Below are positions 1 to 8,798 of a DNA stretch of 64,000 bases, piece by piece. The first letter of the stretch is position 1; each line of letters opens with the position of its first letter. The notes beneath the pieces are model-generated. The model was not told the DNA's origin. It saw only the letters and a program-made list of their open reading frames with translations, and ran no database searches. This DNA comes from Phytoactinopolyspora mesophila (GTDB lineage: Bacteria > Actinomycetota > Actinomycetes > Jiangellales > Jiangellaceae). The translations under genes and the position numbers were made by a program. The stretch is from the NCBI RefSeq assembly GCF_010122465.1, contig NZ_WLZY01000006.1, positions 366,478 to 430,477 on the forward strand, written 5' to 3'.

Positions 1-360
1 CTCTTGCAGATCCAGTCCGTCCGGCACAAACCGGTCGGCGCCCTCGCCTACGGCTTCCAGAAACGTGTGGAGCTGGGCCGTGCGCTGTGCATGCAGCCTG
101 CGTTGCTGCTGCTCGACGAACCGATGGCGGGAATGAACACCGAAGAGAAAGAGGACATGGCCCGTTTCGTGCTCGACGTCCATGAGCTTGCCGGCGTCAC
201 CGTGGTCCTCATCGAGCACGACATGAACGTCGTGATGGACATCTCGGACCGGGTCAGTGTGCTCGATTTCGGCAAACTCATCGCGGACGGCACACCTGGT
301 GATGTCAGTGGCGATCCCGCGGTGATCAACGCCTACCTCGGCGAGGAGTTGAGCGCATGA
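1..360 (+). CDS. livG: Liv-type ABC transporter ATP-binding protein, C-terminal part
   Basis: This is the C-terminal 119 residues of an ABC ATPase; the gene begins before the window. The signature-region helix reads LAYGFQKRVELGRAL, a variant of the LSYGQQR form usual in LivG. Walker B follows as LLLLDEPMAG, then the H-loop in VVLIEHDMNVVMDISDRVSVLDFGK. The tail PAVINAYLGEE is typical of LivG, the first ATPase of branched-chain amino-acid type importers, which hydrolyses ATP on the cytoplasmic face. Its stop overlaps the next start in an ATGA, so it is translationally coupled to the acyl-CoA ligase. The family is secure; LivG rather than LivF is inferred because a separate LivF lies at 5519-6364. 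Confidence 0.9.
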   Translation, partial: LLQIQSVRHKPVGALAYGFQKRVELGRALCMQPALLLLDEPMAGMNTEEKEDMARFVLDVHELAGVTVVLIEHDMNVVMDISDRVSVLDFGKLIADGTPGDVSGDPAVINAYLGEELSA

Positions 361-2384
361 TGCCCTCGGCGTCCGAGCCTTCCGTCGGCCACTCGGCCGG
401 GTCGGCGCGAGCCGGTGAGACCTTCCCCAGGTTGCTGCGCCGGCTCGCGTCCGACCGGCCGGACGAGGTCGCGCTGCAGGAGAAGCTCTACGGCATCTGG
501 CAGCCGATCACCTGGAGCGGATACGCGCGGCGGGTCGCGGACTTCGCCCACGGTCTCGCCGATCTCGGTGTCGAACGCGGACACGTGGTGGCGGTGATCG
601 GAGACAACCGTCCGGAGTGGCTGATCGCCGAACTCGCCGCGCAGTCGCTCGGCGCTTCGGTGGTCGGGATCTACCCCACCAGTATCGGCGATGAGGTCGT
701 GCACATCCTCGACCTGGCCGGCGTGCGAGTGGTTGTGGCCGAAGACCAAGAACAGGTCGACAAGATCATCCGGCTGAAGAGTCGGCTGCCTCGGGTCGAA
801 ACCGTCGTCTATTACGACCCCCACGGCCTCGAGAACTACGATCAGCCTTACCTGCGGGAGTTCGTCCAGGTCGAGTCCGCGGGCCGGCAACGAGGCGCGG
901 AACAGCCCGAGTGGCTTGACCGGCAGCTCGACGCAACGTCGCCGGATGACATCGCGATCATCTGCACCACGTCCGGCACCACCGCACTGCCCAAACTCGC
1001 CGAACTGAGCCACACCAACCTGCTCAGCATGGCCCGTCATCTCGCCCAGGTGGATCCACTGGTCAAGAGCGACCGGTACGTTAGCTTCCTTCCCCTTGCT
1101 TGGATCGGCGAGCAGATGCTCGCGGTGGCATGCGGGCTGTCTTTCGGCTTGACGCTCAGCTTCCCGGAAGACTCGTCGACTCAGCGCGCAGACCTCCGGG
1201 AGATCGGGCCGGATGTCATGTTCAGCCCGCCGCGGATCTGGGAGTCGATGCTCTCCGACGTCCAGGTCCGGGTCGACGAGGCCGGGAAGCTCAAACGGGC
1301 CGTGTTCGGGTGGGGGTACTCCGTTGGAGACCAGATGGCCGGCCTTCGTGTCCAGGGTCGTCGCCCAGGTGCAAGGTTGCGGGTCAAACACTTGATCGCC
1401 GACGCATTGGCCCTGCGGCCGGTACGGGACCAGCTCGGGCTGGCGCGGCTGAAGCGGGCGTACACCGGTGGCGCGCCACTCGGACCGGACGTTTTCCGGT
1501 TCTTTCACGCCATCGGAGTCAACCTCAAACAGATCTACGGCCAGACCGAGATCTGCGGCATCGCGGTCTTGCACAGTGACGACGACATCCGGTTCCACAC
1601 CGTCGGCAGGCCGATACCAGGCACTGAGCTGCACATTGCCGACGACGGTGAGATCCTGCTGCGCTCAGCCGCTGTTTTCCGCGGCTATCACCGCAACCCG
1701 GAGAGCACCTCCGCCGCACTCGACGACCACGGCTGGCTGCACACCGGCGACGCCGGCTATCTCGACGACGGCCATCTCGTGGTGATCGACCGTGCCAAGG
1801 ACGTCCGCCGCGCTCCGGATGGTCAGTTGTTCTCATCGGCCTTCGTCGAGAACAAGCTGAAGTTCAGCCCGTACGTCGAGGAAGCGGTGGTCTTCGGTGG
1901 GGAGCGGGAAGAAGTACGCGAAGACGGCCCGGTGGCGGCCGATGTCACCGCGATGATCACCATCGACCCGGCTACCGCCGGCGCGTGGGCTGAGCACCAG
2001 CACCTCTCGTACACCACCTACACCGATCTCGCGGCCAAGCCCGAGATCTACGGGCTCGTCGCCCACGACGTCGCGCGGGCCAATGACGATCTCCCGGAAG
2101 CCATCCGGGTCCGCCGGTTCCTGCTGCTGCACAAGCAGCTCGATCCCGACGATGACGAGATCACCCGTACCCGCAAGGTGCGACGTGGCGTTATCGCCGA
2201 GCGTTACGCCGACATCATCTCCGCGCTCGCCCGCGGCGACCAGGACGTCACCATCAGCAGCACTGTCACTTACCAGGACGGCAGCAGCGTCGAGCGCAAG
2301 ATCGCGCTGCGGATCTTTGATCTCGCCGGATTGGCCGCACCCACTGCTGACCTGCGCCGGCCGGTTTGGAGTGGTCGCCGATGA
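357..2384 (+). CDS. AMP-dependent acyl-CoA synthetase (long-chain type)
   Basis: A 675-residue ANL-superfamily adenylating enzyme that would activate a carboxylic acid to its acyl-CoA through an acyl-AMP. The P-loop ICTTSGTTALPKLAELSH lies near residue 200, the adenine-binding YGQTEICG near 393, and the hinge/ribose-binding motif LHTGDAGYLDDGHLVVIDRAKD near 460-480. The length and a C-terminal stretch containing DPDDDEITRTRKVRRG match the large long-chain ligases found inside Liv-type operons. It sits between livG and livH with ATGA overlaps on both sides, so it should be made in step with the transporter and probably acts on the imported compound. The substrate cannot be read from the sequence; aromatic or branched acids are as plausible as fatty acids. 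Confidence 0.9.
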   Translation: MMPSASEPSVGHSAGSARAGETFPRLLRRLASDRPDEVALQEKLYGIWQPITWSGYARRVADFAHGLADLGVERGHVVAVIGDNRPEWLIAELAAQSLGASVVGIYPTSIGDEVVHILDLAGVRVVVAEDQEQVDKIIRLKSRLPRVETVVYYDPHGLENYDQPYLREFVQVESAGRQRGAEQPEWLDRQLDATSPDDIAIICTTSGTTALPKLAELSHTNLLSMARHLAQVDPLVKSDRYVSFLPLAWIGEQMLAVACGLSFGLTLSFPEDSSTQRADLREIGPDVMFSPPRIWESMLSDVQVRVDEAGKLKRAVFGWGYSVGDQMAGLRVQGRRPGARLRVKHLIADALALRPVRDQLGLARLKRAYTGGAPLGPDVFRFFHAIGVNLKQIYGQTEICGIAVLHSDDDIRFHTVGRPIPGTELHIADDGEILLRSAAVFRGYHRNPESTSAALDDHGWLHTGDAGYLDDGHLVVIDRAKDVRRAPDGQLFSSAFVENKLKFSPYVEEAVVFGGEREEVREDGPVAADVTAMITIDPATAGAWAEHQHLSYTTYTDLAAKPEIYGLVAHDVARANDDLPEAIRVRRFLLLHKQLDPDDDEITRTRKVRRGVIAERYADIISALARGDQDVTISSTVTYQDGSSVERKIALRIFDLAGLAAPTADLRRPVWSGRR

Positions 2385-3253
2385 GCGAATTCCTCCAGCT
2401 CACGCTGTTCGGCCTGTCCAACGGTGCGATCCTCGCGCTGGCCGCACTCGGTTTTGTGCTGATCTACAAAGCCACCGGCGTCATCAACTTCGCCCAGGGC
2501 CATTTTCTGCTGATCGGCGCGTACGTGTTCTACGCGGCGATGGTGGTGTTCGGATTCCACTGGACACTGAGCATTCTGTTCGGGGTGGTCATCGCCATCG
2601 CCCTGGGCGTCGTCGTCGAGCGTTTCGTCCTCCGGCCGATGATCGGTGAGGAAGCGATCGCCGTCATCATGGTCACCATCGGGCTCTCCTCGATGTTCGC
2701 CGGTGGGGTGCAGTTCATGTTCGGCACCTCGCCGAAGGAGACACCCCGGTTCCTGCCGCCTGGTTCCATGGAGCTCGCCGGTGCGACCGTTCCGTGGAGC
2801 CGGATCGCCGCGATCGCGATCGCAGCGGTGGTCCTCACCGCGTTCACGCTGTTCTTCACCCGGTCCCGGCACGGAATCGCCATGCGGGCCGTCGCGGACG
2901 ACCAGCAGGCCGCGCTCACCATCGGCATCAGCGTCCGCCGGGTCTTCGCCCTGGCGTGGGCGCTTGCCGCTGCCACCGCGGTCATCGGCGGCATCCTCCT
3001 GGCCAACCTCACCGGTGTATCCCCGGCGTTGGCCGGTTTCGGCCTCGTCGTGTTCCCGGTCGTCATTCTCGGCGGGCTCGACTCGGTACCGGGAACCATC
3101 GCCGGTGGCATCATCATCGGGCTGCTGGTGCAGTACACCGCCGGCTACGTGGGCGGCGGGCTCGAACAGGTCATCCCGTTCATCGTCCTCATCGGCATTT
3201 TGATGGTCCGTCCGTACGGACTCTTCGGCCAAGTCCGGATTGAGAGGGTCTAA
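2381..3253 (+). CDS. livH: Liv-type ABC transporter permease (LivH family)
   Basis: A 290-residue integral membrane permease of the branched-chain amino-acid transporter family. The N-terminus SEFLQLTLFGLSNGAILALAALG and the following GVINFAQGHFLLIGAY are characteristic of LivH; about eight hydrophobic segments are visible. The loop RHGIAMRAVADDQQAALTIGI is the usual ATPase-coupling region. I chose ATG 2381, which overlaps the upstream stop as ATGA, over a TTG 15 nt earlier, because the overlap repeats the operon's pattern. It pairs with LivM (3253-4305) to form the membrane channel. Confidence 0.93.
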   Translation: MSEFLQLTLFGLSNGAILALAALGFVLIYKATGVINFAQGHFLLIGAYVFYAAMVVFGFHWTLSILFGVVIAIALGVVVERFVLRPMIGEEAIAVIMVTIGLSSMFAGGVQFMFGTSPKETPRFLPPGSMELAGATVPWSRIAAIAIAAVVLTAFTLFFTRSRHGIAMRAVADDQQAALTIGISVRRVFALAWALAAATAVIGGILLANLTGVSPALAGFGLVVFPVVILGGLDSVPGTIAGGIIIGLLVQYTAGYVGGGLEQVIPFIVLIGILMVRPYGLFGQVRIERV

Positions 3254-4305
3254 TGCCAGCGACCGCCACCGGCATCCACCACCGCAGCTACGCCAGCGAG
3301 CTGTCGTTGAGGCACACCCGCGCGGAACGGCTCCGTCTGGTACTGATCTTGCTCGCGCTGGTGGCGGTGCCGTTCGTCGTGACGCCGTACTGGCTGACCA
3401 TCGCCAACCAGATCGGCATCGCCGTCATCGGCGCGATAGGTCTCAACATCCTGGTCGGCTACACCGGACAGATCAGCCTGGGGCAAGGGGGCTTTCTGGC
3501 CGTCGGCGCCTACACTTCGGCGTTGCTGCATATCCGTGCGGACCTGCCGGTTCCGGTGTGCATCGCACTAGCGGTGTTGACCACGGCCGCCATCGGGGCC
3601 CTGTTCGGGATGCCCGCTTTGCGGCTGAAAGGCTTGTATCTCGCCATCGCCACGCTGGCATCGCAAGAGATCATCCTGTTCGCCGTCCGCACCTGGGACT
3701 GGCTGACCGGCGGTGTCGACGCGATCTCGCTGCCGCGCCTCGAAGTTGCCGGATTCGTCTTCCGCCGCGACTTCGAGTGGTACTGGATCATCGTGGTCTT
3801 CGCCGTCCTGGCGGTATTCACCGGGCGCAACCTGTTCCGCACGGGACTGGGGCGTTCGTTCATGGCCGTACGTGACCAAGACATCGCGGCCTCGGCGATG
3901 GGCGTCGATGTCACGCGCACCAAGGTGCTGGCGTTCGCGATCTCTTCGGCCTACGCCGGTCTAGCCGGTGCTCTGATGGCGCATTACACCGGCATCGTCA
4001 CGTGGGAGCGCTTCACTCTGGATGTGTCGGTGCTCTACCTGGCGATCATCATCGTTGGCGGCCTCGGCTCTATCGCGGGCACCGTGTACGGCGCGATCTT
4101 CATGATCACTCTGCCGGCTCTGATCACCCGGTTCGGTCAGGACTTCCAGTCCGTGTGGCCGCAGGCGGCAGAGAAGGTGCCTGCCGTGCAGGTCATCGTC
4201 TTCGGCTTGGTGATCGTCCTCTTCCTGATCTTCGAACCGAGGGGGCTCAACCGAATATGGCAGCGCATGAAGGACTACGTCAGGTTCTGGCCCTTCCGAT
4301 ACTGA
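3253..4305 (+). CDS. livM: Liv-type ABC transporter permease (LivM family)
   Basis: A 350-residue membrane protein, the second permease of the importer. It contains GLNILVGYTGQISLGQGGFLAVGAY, the LivM hallmark after the first helices, and the coupling region GRSFMAVRDQDIAASAMGVDVTRTK. The C-terminal FEPRGLNRIWQRMKDY is also typical. The start codon shares one base with the livH stop (TAATG). A 26-nt gap with a GAAAGGCAG ribosome site separates it from the binding-protein gene. Together with LivH it forms the translocation pore in the cytoplasmic membrane. Confidence 0.93.
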   Translation: MPATATGIHHRSYASELSLRHTRAERLRLVLILLALVAVPFVVTPYWLTIANQIGIAVIGAIGLNILVGYTGQISLGQGGFLAVGAYTSALLHIRADLPVPVCIALAVLTTAAIGALFGMPALRLKGLYLAIATLASQEIILFAVRTWDWLTGGVDAISLPRLEVAGFVFRRDFEWYWIIVVFAVLAVFTGRNLFRTGLGRSFMAVRDQDIAASAMGVDVTRTKVLAFAISSAYAGLAGALMAHYTGIVTWERFTLDVSVLYLAIIIVGGLGSIAGTVYGAIFMITLPALITRFGQDFQSVWPQAAEKVPAVQVIVFGLVIVLFLIFEPRGLNRIWQRMKDYVRFWPFRY

Positions 4306-4331
4306 CCGGATCCTCGAAAGGCAGGTCTGCC

Positions 4332-5522
4332 GTGAAAAGACACATACGAACCCGGGCTGTCCTCGCGACAGTGGCTGGATTGGCGCTGGCGACAGCCGGC
4401 TGTGGCGGTCCCGGCGGTGACAGTTCGGACGACGGCCCCATCTCGATCGGCGTCTTGTCCGATCTGTCCGGAGCCACTTCGGACGTCGGCACACCCTACA
4501 GCGAGGGCATGCGGGATTACGTCGAGTGGATCAACACCGACGGAGGCATCGAGGGTCGTGAGATCGACCTCAAGCTCAACGACTATGCCTACGACGTCGC
4601 CCGAGCCGAGCAGCTGTACTCGCAGTACGTGAACGAGGGCGTGGTGGCGATCCAGGGCTGGGGTACCGCCGACACCGAAGCGCTGCGGCAGAAGATCGCC
4701 GAAGATGAGTTGCCGTTCATGTCCGCCTCTTACGCCGAGACGTTGGTCGACCCGGAGGAGACGCCGTACAACTTCGTGGTCGCCGCAACCTACTCCGATC
4801 AGATGCGAGTAGCGCTGAAGTGGATCGCCGAAGACTCCGGCGGCACCGCCGACGTCGCGGTCTTCCATCACGACAGCCCGTTCGGGCAGTCTCCGGTAGC
4901 CGATGGCGAGAGCTACATCGAAGAAAACGAGCTCGACCTGGGGTATCGGGCCTATGCCATGCCCACCGGCGCCACCGACTATGTGGCCCAGCTCGGCCGG
5001 GCCGCCTCCCAAGGAGCCGAGTACGTCGTCATCCAGAACGTGTCCAGTCCGGCCGCGATCGTCGCCAGCAACATCGCCCAGCAGAACCTCGACATGACCA
5101 TCGTCTGCCTGAACTGGTGTGCGGACGAGCTGTTCATCACCCTGGCCGGTGACGCCGCCGAAGGACACATCATGGTGCAGCCGTTCGCGCCGCCCACGGT
5201 AGAGGCCAGCGGTCAGGAAGTGCCGGCGGCGTTCTTGGAGGAGAACGGGTCGAGTCTCGAAGCCAAAGGACTGCACTACACCCAGGGCTGGTACACCATG
5301 CATGTGATGGCCGAAGGTGTCCGGCACCTGATCTCGAACGACGAGGACGTCACGGGAGCCAATCTCAAGAACGCCCTCGAAAGCCTCGGCCCGGTCGACA
5401 CCGGAGGCGTCACGCCGCCGATCGAGTTCGGCCCCGACAGCCACAAAGGTGCTGACAGCACCGGAATCTACGAGGTCGAGGGCGGCGAGCTCGTAGAGAT
5501 CGCCCAGGACGTCCGCCCGTGA
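4332..5522 (+). CDS. Liv-type ABC transporter substrate-binding lipoprotein
   Basis: A 396-residue solute receptor of the type I periplasmic-binding fold (Peripla_BP_6). GTG 4332 is preceded by GAAAGGCAG and gives a lipoprotein signal: basic RHIRTR, a hydrophobic stretch, then the lipobox LATAGC, so the mature protein is tethered outside the membrane. The start of the mature fold, ISIGVLSDLSGATSDVGTPYSEGMRDYVEWIN, and the NDYAYDVARAEQLYSQY region match receptors for branched-chain amino acids and for aromatic or short organic acids. The reading frame continues upstream into livM, but that part is not protein-like. Ligand unknown; the neighbouring CoA ligases argue against a plain amino-acid receptor. 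Confidence 0.9.
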   Translation: MKRHIRTRAVLATVAGLALATAGCGGPGGDSSDDGPISIGVLSDLSGATSDVGTPYSEGMRDYVEWINTDGGIEGREIDLKLNDYAYDVARAEQLYSQYVNEGVVAIQGWGTADTEALRQKIAEDELPFMSASYAETLVDPEETPYNFVVAATYSDQMRVALKWIAEDSGGTADVAVFHHDSPFGQSPVADGESYIEENELDLGYRAYAMPTGATDYVAQLGRAASQGAEYVVIQNVSSPAAIVASNIAQQNLDMTIVCLNWCADELFITLAGDAAEGHIMVQPFAPPTVEASGQEVPAAFLEENGSSLEAKGLHYTQGWYTMHVMAEGVRHLISNDEDVTGANLKNALESLGPVDTGGVTPPIEFGPDSHKGADSTGIYEVEGGELVEIAQDVRP

Positions 5523-6364
5523 CGGCGGCCCCAGACCAGCAGCGGGCGGCCGGTGTGACCCCCGTGCCCGGCCACCCGCTGCTGACCATCAACAACCTCG
5601 AGGTCATCTACAACGAGGTCATCCTGGTGCTGCGGGGCCTGTCGCTGGTCGTTCCGGAAGGAGCCATCGTGGCCCTGCTCGGCTCCAACGGCGCTGGCAA
5701 GTCGACCACGCTGAAGGCCGTGTCCGGCCTTCTGCCGACCGAACAGGGCGAGGTCACCGACGGGTCGGTGAGCTTCGACGGCCGTGACATCACTCGCGTG
5801 GACGCAGCCGACCGCGTACGGCTGGGCATTTCCTTGTGTATGGAGGGCCGGCACATCTTCGAGCACCTGACGGTGCACGAGAATCTCATCGCCGGTGCCT
5901 ACATCCACGGCCGCGCGCCACAAGAAGATCTGGACCTGGTGTACGAGTATTTCCCGCTGCTGTCCGACCTGCGGGCCCGCACCGCCGGTTTCCTCTCCGG
6001 CGGCGAACAGCAGATGCTGGCCATCGGACGCGCGTTGATGGCCAAGCCGAAACTGCTCATGCTCGACGAACCGTCGCTGGGTTTGGCGCCCAAGCTGGTC
6101 CAGGAGATCTTCGGCTACATCGCCCGGCTCAACGCCGAACTCGGCACCACGGTGCTCGTGGTCGAGCAGAACGCCACCCGGGCGCTGGAAGTGGCTCACC
6201 ACGGATACGTGATGGAGCAGGGCCGGCTGGTCCTGGACGGCCCCGCCGCAGAACTTCGCGACAACCCGGACGTCAAGGAGTTCTACCTGGGGCTTGGTGA
6301 GGGAGGCACCCGCAAGAGTTACCGCGAAGTCAAACACTACAAGCGCCGCAAGCGGTGGCTGTGA
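5519..6364 (+). CDS. livF: Liv-type ABC transporter ATP-binding protein (LivF family)
   Basis: A 281-residue ATPase. Walker A is LLGSNGAGKST, the Q-loop region is GISLCMEGRHIFEHLTVHENL, the signature is FLSGGEQQMLAIGRAL and Walker B is LLMLDEPSLGLAP, ending in the H-loop VVEQNATRALEVAHHGYVMEQG. ENL in the Q-loop region and EQN in the H-loop are characteristic of LivF. The GTG start overlaps the receptor stop (GTGA). The C-terminus carries a basic extension (KSYREVKHYKRRKRW), longer than most LivF proteins. With LivG it powers the importer. Confidence 0.93.
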   Translation: MTAAPDQQRAAGVTPVPGHPLLTINNLEVIYNEVILVLRGLSLVVPEGAIVALLGSNGAGKSTTLKAVSGLLPTEQGEVTDGSVSFDGRDITRVDAADRVRLGISLCMEGRHIFEHLTVHENLIAGAYIHGRAPQEDLDLVYEYFPLLSDLRARTAGFLSGGEQQMLAIGRALMAKPKLLMLDEPSLGLAPKLVQEIFGYIARLNAELGTTVLVVEQNATRALEVAHHGYVMEQGRLVLDGPAAELRDNPDVKEFYLGLGEGGTRKSYREVKHYKRRKRWL

Positions 6365-6379
6365 ACGAGAGGGGACTCC

Positions 6380-7564
6380 ATGCCCGACATGGACGAACTG
6401 GTCGCCGGGGTGATCCGCAGCGCTGCGGACCGGGTGCCGGCTTTCGCCGACCGGCTGCGTGCCGCGGGTATCTCGGCGACGTCAATTCAGGGTGTGCGTG
6501 ATCTCGATGCCCTGCCGGTGCTGAGCAAGGACGACGTCCTGGAACTTCAGCGTGAGAGGCCGCCGTTCGGCGGGCTGCTGGATCCCGGCGCCGACGTGCG
6601 GCGTGTATTCCAATCCCCGGGTCCCATCTATGAACCGCAGCTCACCGGCGCCGATCCGTGGCGCTGGGGATCGGCCCTGGCCGCGTGCGGCATCACCAGG
6701 TCCGACGTCCTGCTCAATTGCTTCAGTTACCACCTCTCACCGGCGGGCGCGATGTTCGAGGAAGCCGGGCTGGCGCTGGGCTGCACCGTCCTGCCCGGGG
6801 GCGTCGGAAACCTGGATTTGCAGGCCCAGGCGATCGCCGATCTGGACGTGACCGCGTACGCCGGCTTGCCGAGTTATCTCAAGTCGCTGGTCGAGCGGTA
6901 CAACTCCGCCGGACTGGACCCCGCCCGGTGGCAGCTCACCAAGGCGCTGGTGACGGCCGAGCCCTTGCCCGGCGACCTCCGCGGCTGGCTGGAGCAGCGG
7001 GTTCCGGTTGTTCGGATGGCCTACGGCACCGCCGAGACCGGACTGCTCGGCTACGAGGTGGAGCCCGGCGCCGGCCTCGTCGTTCCGGACGGCGTGCTCG
7101 TCCAGGTGTGCGACCTCGACACCGGCGAGCCACTCGACGAGGGTGAGGGCCAGATCGTCGTCACTCTGCTGCGCCCGGAGTATCCGCTGGTGCGTTTCGG
7201 CACGGGAGACCTGTCCGCATGGCTCCCTGGTCCGGCCGGCGAGCGGCGGCTGGCCGGTGTGCTCGGCCGGGTAGGCGCCGCGGTCAAGGTACGGGGAATG
7301 TTCCTGCATCCGCGGCAGGTCGAGGCCACGATGCGGAGTATGGACGGGGTTGCGGCGTATCGGTTCGTCGTCGACCGGGTCGACCACCGCGACACGTTGC
7401 GCTGTGAAGTCCTTCCCAGCCCCGGCGCTCATCCCGAGCAGGTAGGCGCCGAGGTGCGGGATCGGGTGAAGGCCGAGCTCCGGCTGACCACCGAGGTGGA
7501 GCTGGTGGAGCACGTCGAAGACACCAGCGTGCTGGTCGACGTCCGTCTCTGGGACTCGGGATGA
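6380..7564 (+). CDS. Phenylacetate-CoA-ligase-like AMP-binding protein
   Basis: A 394-residue protein resembling the PaaK branch of adenylate-forming ligases, which convert aryl or short acids to CoA thioesters. Visible PaaK-like features are the N-terminal VRDLDALPVLSKDDVLELQ, MAYGTAETGLLGYE near residue 212, RFGTGDLSAW and a C-terminal domain with GRVGAAVKVRGMFLHP. The Gly/Ser-rich P-loop normally present in this family is not obvious near residue 80-90, where VFQSPGPIYEPQ stands, so activity may be altered. It starts 15 nt after livF with GAGAGGGG upstream and ends the operon. Having two ligases with one importer is notable. Confidence 0.82.
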   Translation: MPDMDELVAGVIRSAADRVPAFADRLRAAGISATSIQGVRDLDALPVLSKDDVLELQRERPPFGGLLDPGADVRRVFQSPGPIYEPQLTGADPWRWGSALAACGITRSDVLLNCFSYHLSPAGAMFEEAGLALGCTVLPGGVGNLDLQAQAIADLDVTAYAGLPSYLKSLVERYNSAGLDPARWQLTKALVTAEPLPGDLRGWLEQRVPVVRMAYGTAETGLLGYEVEPGAGLVVPDGVLVQVCDLDTGEPLDEGEGQIVVTLLRPEYPLVRFGTGDLSAWLPGPAGERRLAGVLGRVGAAVKVRGMFLHPRQVEATMRSMDGVAAYRFVVDRVDHRDTLRCEVLPSPGAHPEQVGAEVRDRVKAELRLTTEVELVEHVEDTSVLVDVRLWDSG

Positions 7565-7576
7565 CGAACCATTGAT

Positions 7577-8008
7577 TCACGCCGCTCCGGCCTGGTGGGC
7601 TAGGTGTTCGATGCGCTCCAGCATCACCGCCGATGGCACCACCTTGCCTGTCGCGTAGGTGGAGAGCCGCGAAGCTGACGTGCCCAAACGTTCCGCGAAC
7701 TCCGCCTGTGTGGCGCCCGAGCGCCGGATCGCCTCGCGTACCCTTCTGGCCACGCGCTGCCTGGGCGTCTCACGTGCGTGCACGAGCACAGACCGGAGTA
7801 CCGCTGCACTCGACGTGGATTCGGCCAGTTCAATAGCGACCGCGAGGTCGTCAGCGACCGATCCGTGCGGGTGCGCGATCACCTCTGCGGCTACACGTTG
7901 CCAGTCATCGATCCCGCCGCGATCGATGGCTGCCAGGATTCCCTCGACACCCCATTCGTTGACTGGACTGTCCGGCGTGATGGTCAGGTTGCGAAATGTC
8001 AGCGCCAT
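7577..8008 (-). CDS. Xre-type helix-turn-helix protein, probable antitoxin/autoregulator
   Basis: A 143-residue protein with a C-terminal Xre/Cro HTH (SGATQAEFAERLGTSASRLSTYATGK) and an N-terminal region beginning MALTFRNLTITPDSPVNEWG that I do not recognise. ATG 8008 was chosen because a near-ideal GGAGGTGAG site lies just upstream, at the end of the preceding gene. It begins 5 nt after the nucleotidyltransferase stop, so the two form one transcript read leftwards. Pairing a DNA-binding protein with an AbiEii/MenT-type nucleotidyltransferase suggests an antitoxin that also represses the operon. Antitoxin function is inference from context. Confidence 0.75.
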   Translation of the reverse strand: MALTFRNLTITPDSPVNEWGVEGILAAIDRGGIDDWQRVAAEVIAHPHGSVADDLAVAIELAESTSSAAVLRSVLVHARETPRQRVARRVREAIRRSGATQAEFAERLGTSASRLSTYATGKVVPSAVMLERIEHLAHQAGAA

Positions 8009-8013
8009 ACGTC

Positions 8014-8763
8014 TCACCTCCATTCCTTGCTGGTCATACGCCGTGCTAACTCCTGGCACTCGTCGACGACGTTGTTCCACGAATGCCACCATGAACGTAA
8101 CGCCTTGTACTCCGCGAGCCTTTCCAGTGTGGATGTGTCGCGCGGGGATGGGTCTGCCAGTTGCCGTGCTAGCTGTGTTGCGACCCGACGCCCGTCCGCC
8201 CGGGTGTCCGCGTAGTAGTGATCGATCCCGCAGAGAACGCGTGCACTGGGCCCGGCGCCGTAACGTGCGCTCAAAGCGGCGACGTCGAGGTAGTCGCGGA
8301 CCTGGTTGCGTTTGACGATCAGGAAGGCCTTGACACGCAGAGTCTCTTCAGCCGTCGGGACAGTGAGCGTCTGGCCTGACGGAAGAGTGATGAGGGTCGT
8401 TTCCAGCGGGGTTGTGCGGATTAACTGCCGTATGCCGCTTTCGATGCCGCCGAGGCTGCCGAGCACAATCTTCCCGGGTGTCGCACGATTGGTGACCCAG
8501 TCGCCTTCGCGTTCCAGTGCGTCAAGAATCGCGTCGAATCTGTGGCGCAGGTCAGTTGCGACATGATCGTGGTCATACGAGGCCCGGTGTCCGGCATACA
8601 GCGCCGCGGCCGAACCACCCACCAAGACGGTATCGGGGACAAGCTCTTGAAGCCGGGCAGCGGAATCAAGCACATCAAGCAGATCTGGATCACGCTCGGC
8701 GAGCTCGCCTTCGATCTGCTCGGCCCCAGATTGATGGTGATCTGCTGAATCGTGCGCCGACAT
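8014..8763 (-). CDS. AbiEii/MenT-like nucleotidyltransferase, probable toxin
   Basis: A 249-residue nucleotidyltransferase-fold protein. The catalytic site is visible as LVGGSAAALYAGHR followed by YDHDH (the G-S motif then D-x-D), and the C-terminal half has RVKAFLIVKRNQVRDYLDVAAL, the Lys and R-D-x-x-D pattern conserved in DUF1814/AbiEii toxins. Such proteins can modify tRNA 3' ends and arrest growth (known for the MenT family). Here the toxin-like gene is first and the HTH gene second, the reverse of classical abiE. A palindrome at 8774-8787 lies just upstream of the start. Confidence 0.75.
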   Translation of the reverse strand: MSAHDSADHHQSGAEQIEGELAERDPDLLDVLDSAARLQELVPDTVLVGGSAAALYAGHRASYDHDHVATDLRHRFDAILDALEREGDWVTNRATPGKIVLGSLGGIESGIRQLIRTTPLETTLITLPSGQTLTVPTAEETLRVKAFLIVKRNQVRDYLDVAALSARYGAGPSARVLCGIDHYYADTRADGRRVATQLARQLADPSPRDTSTLERLAEYKALRSWWHSWNNVVDECQELARRMTSKEWR

Positions 8764-8773
8764 GCATTGACTA

Positions 8774-8787
8774 TATCAGATCTGATA
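8774..8787. promoter_or_regulatory. 14-bp palindrome, likely operator of the divergent promoters
   Basis: TATCAGATCTGATA is a perfect palindrome, with a further partial copy in the overlapping CAGATCTGATAATCTG. It lies 10 nt upstream of the nucleotidyltransferase start and 11 nt upstream of the divergent AIR-synthase start at 8799. It is unusually AT-rich for this genome. The obvious candidate ligand is the Xre protein at 7577-8008; this is inference. Confidence 0.6.
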
Positions 8788-8798
8788 ATCTGCTTGCT

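Noticed and set aside
2270..3232. Long minus-strand frame opposite livH
   Set aside because: High-GC shadow with Asp/Arg/Gly-rich composition and no start context.
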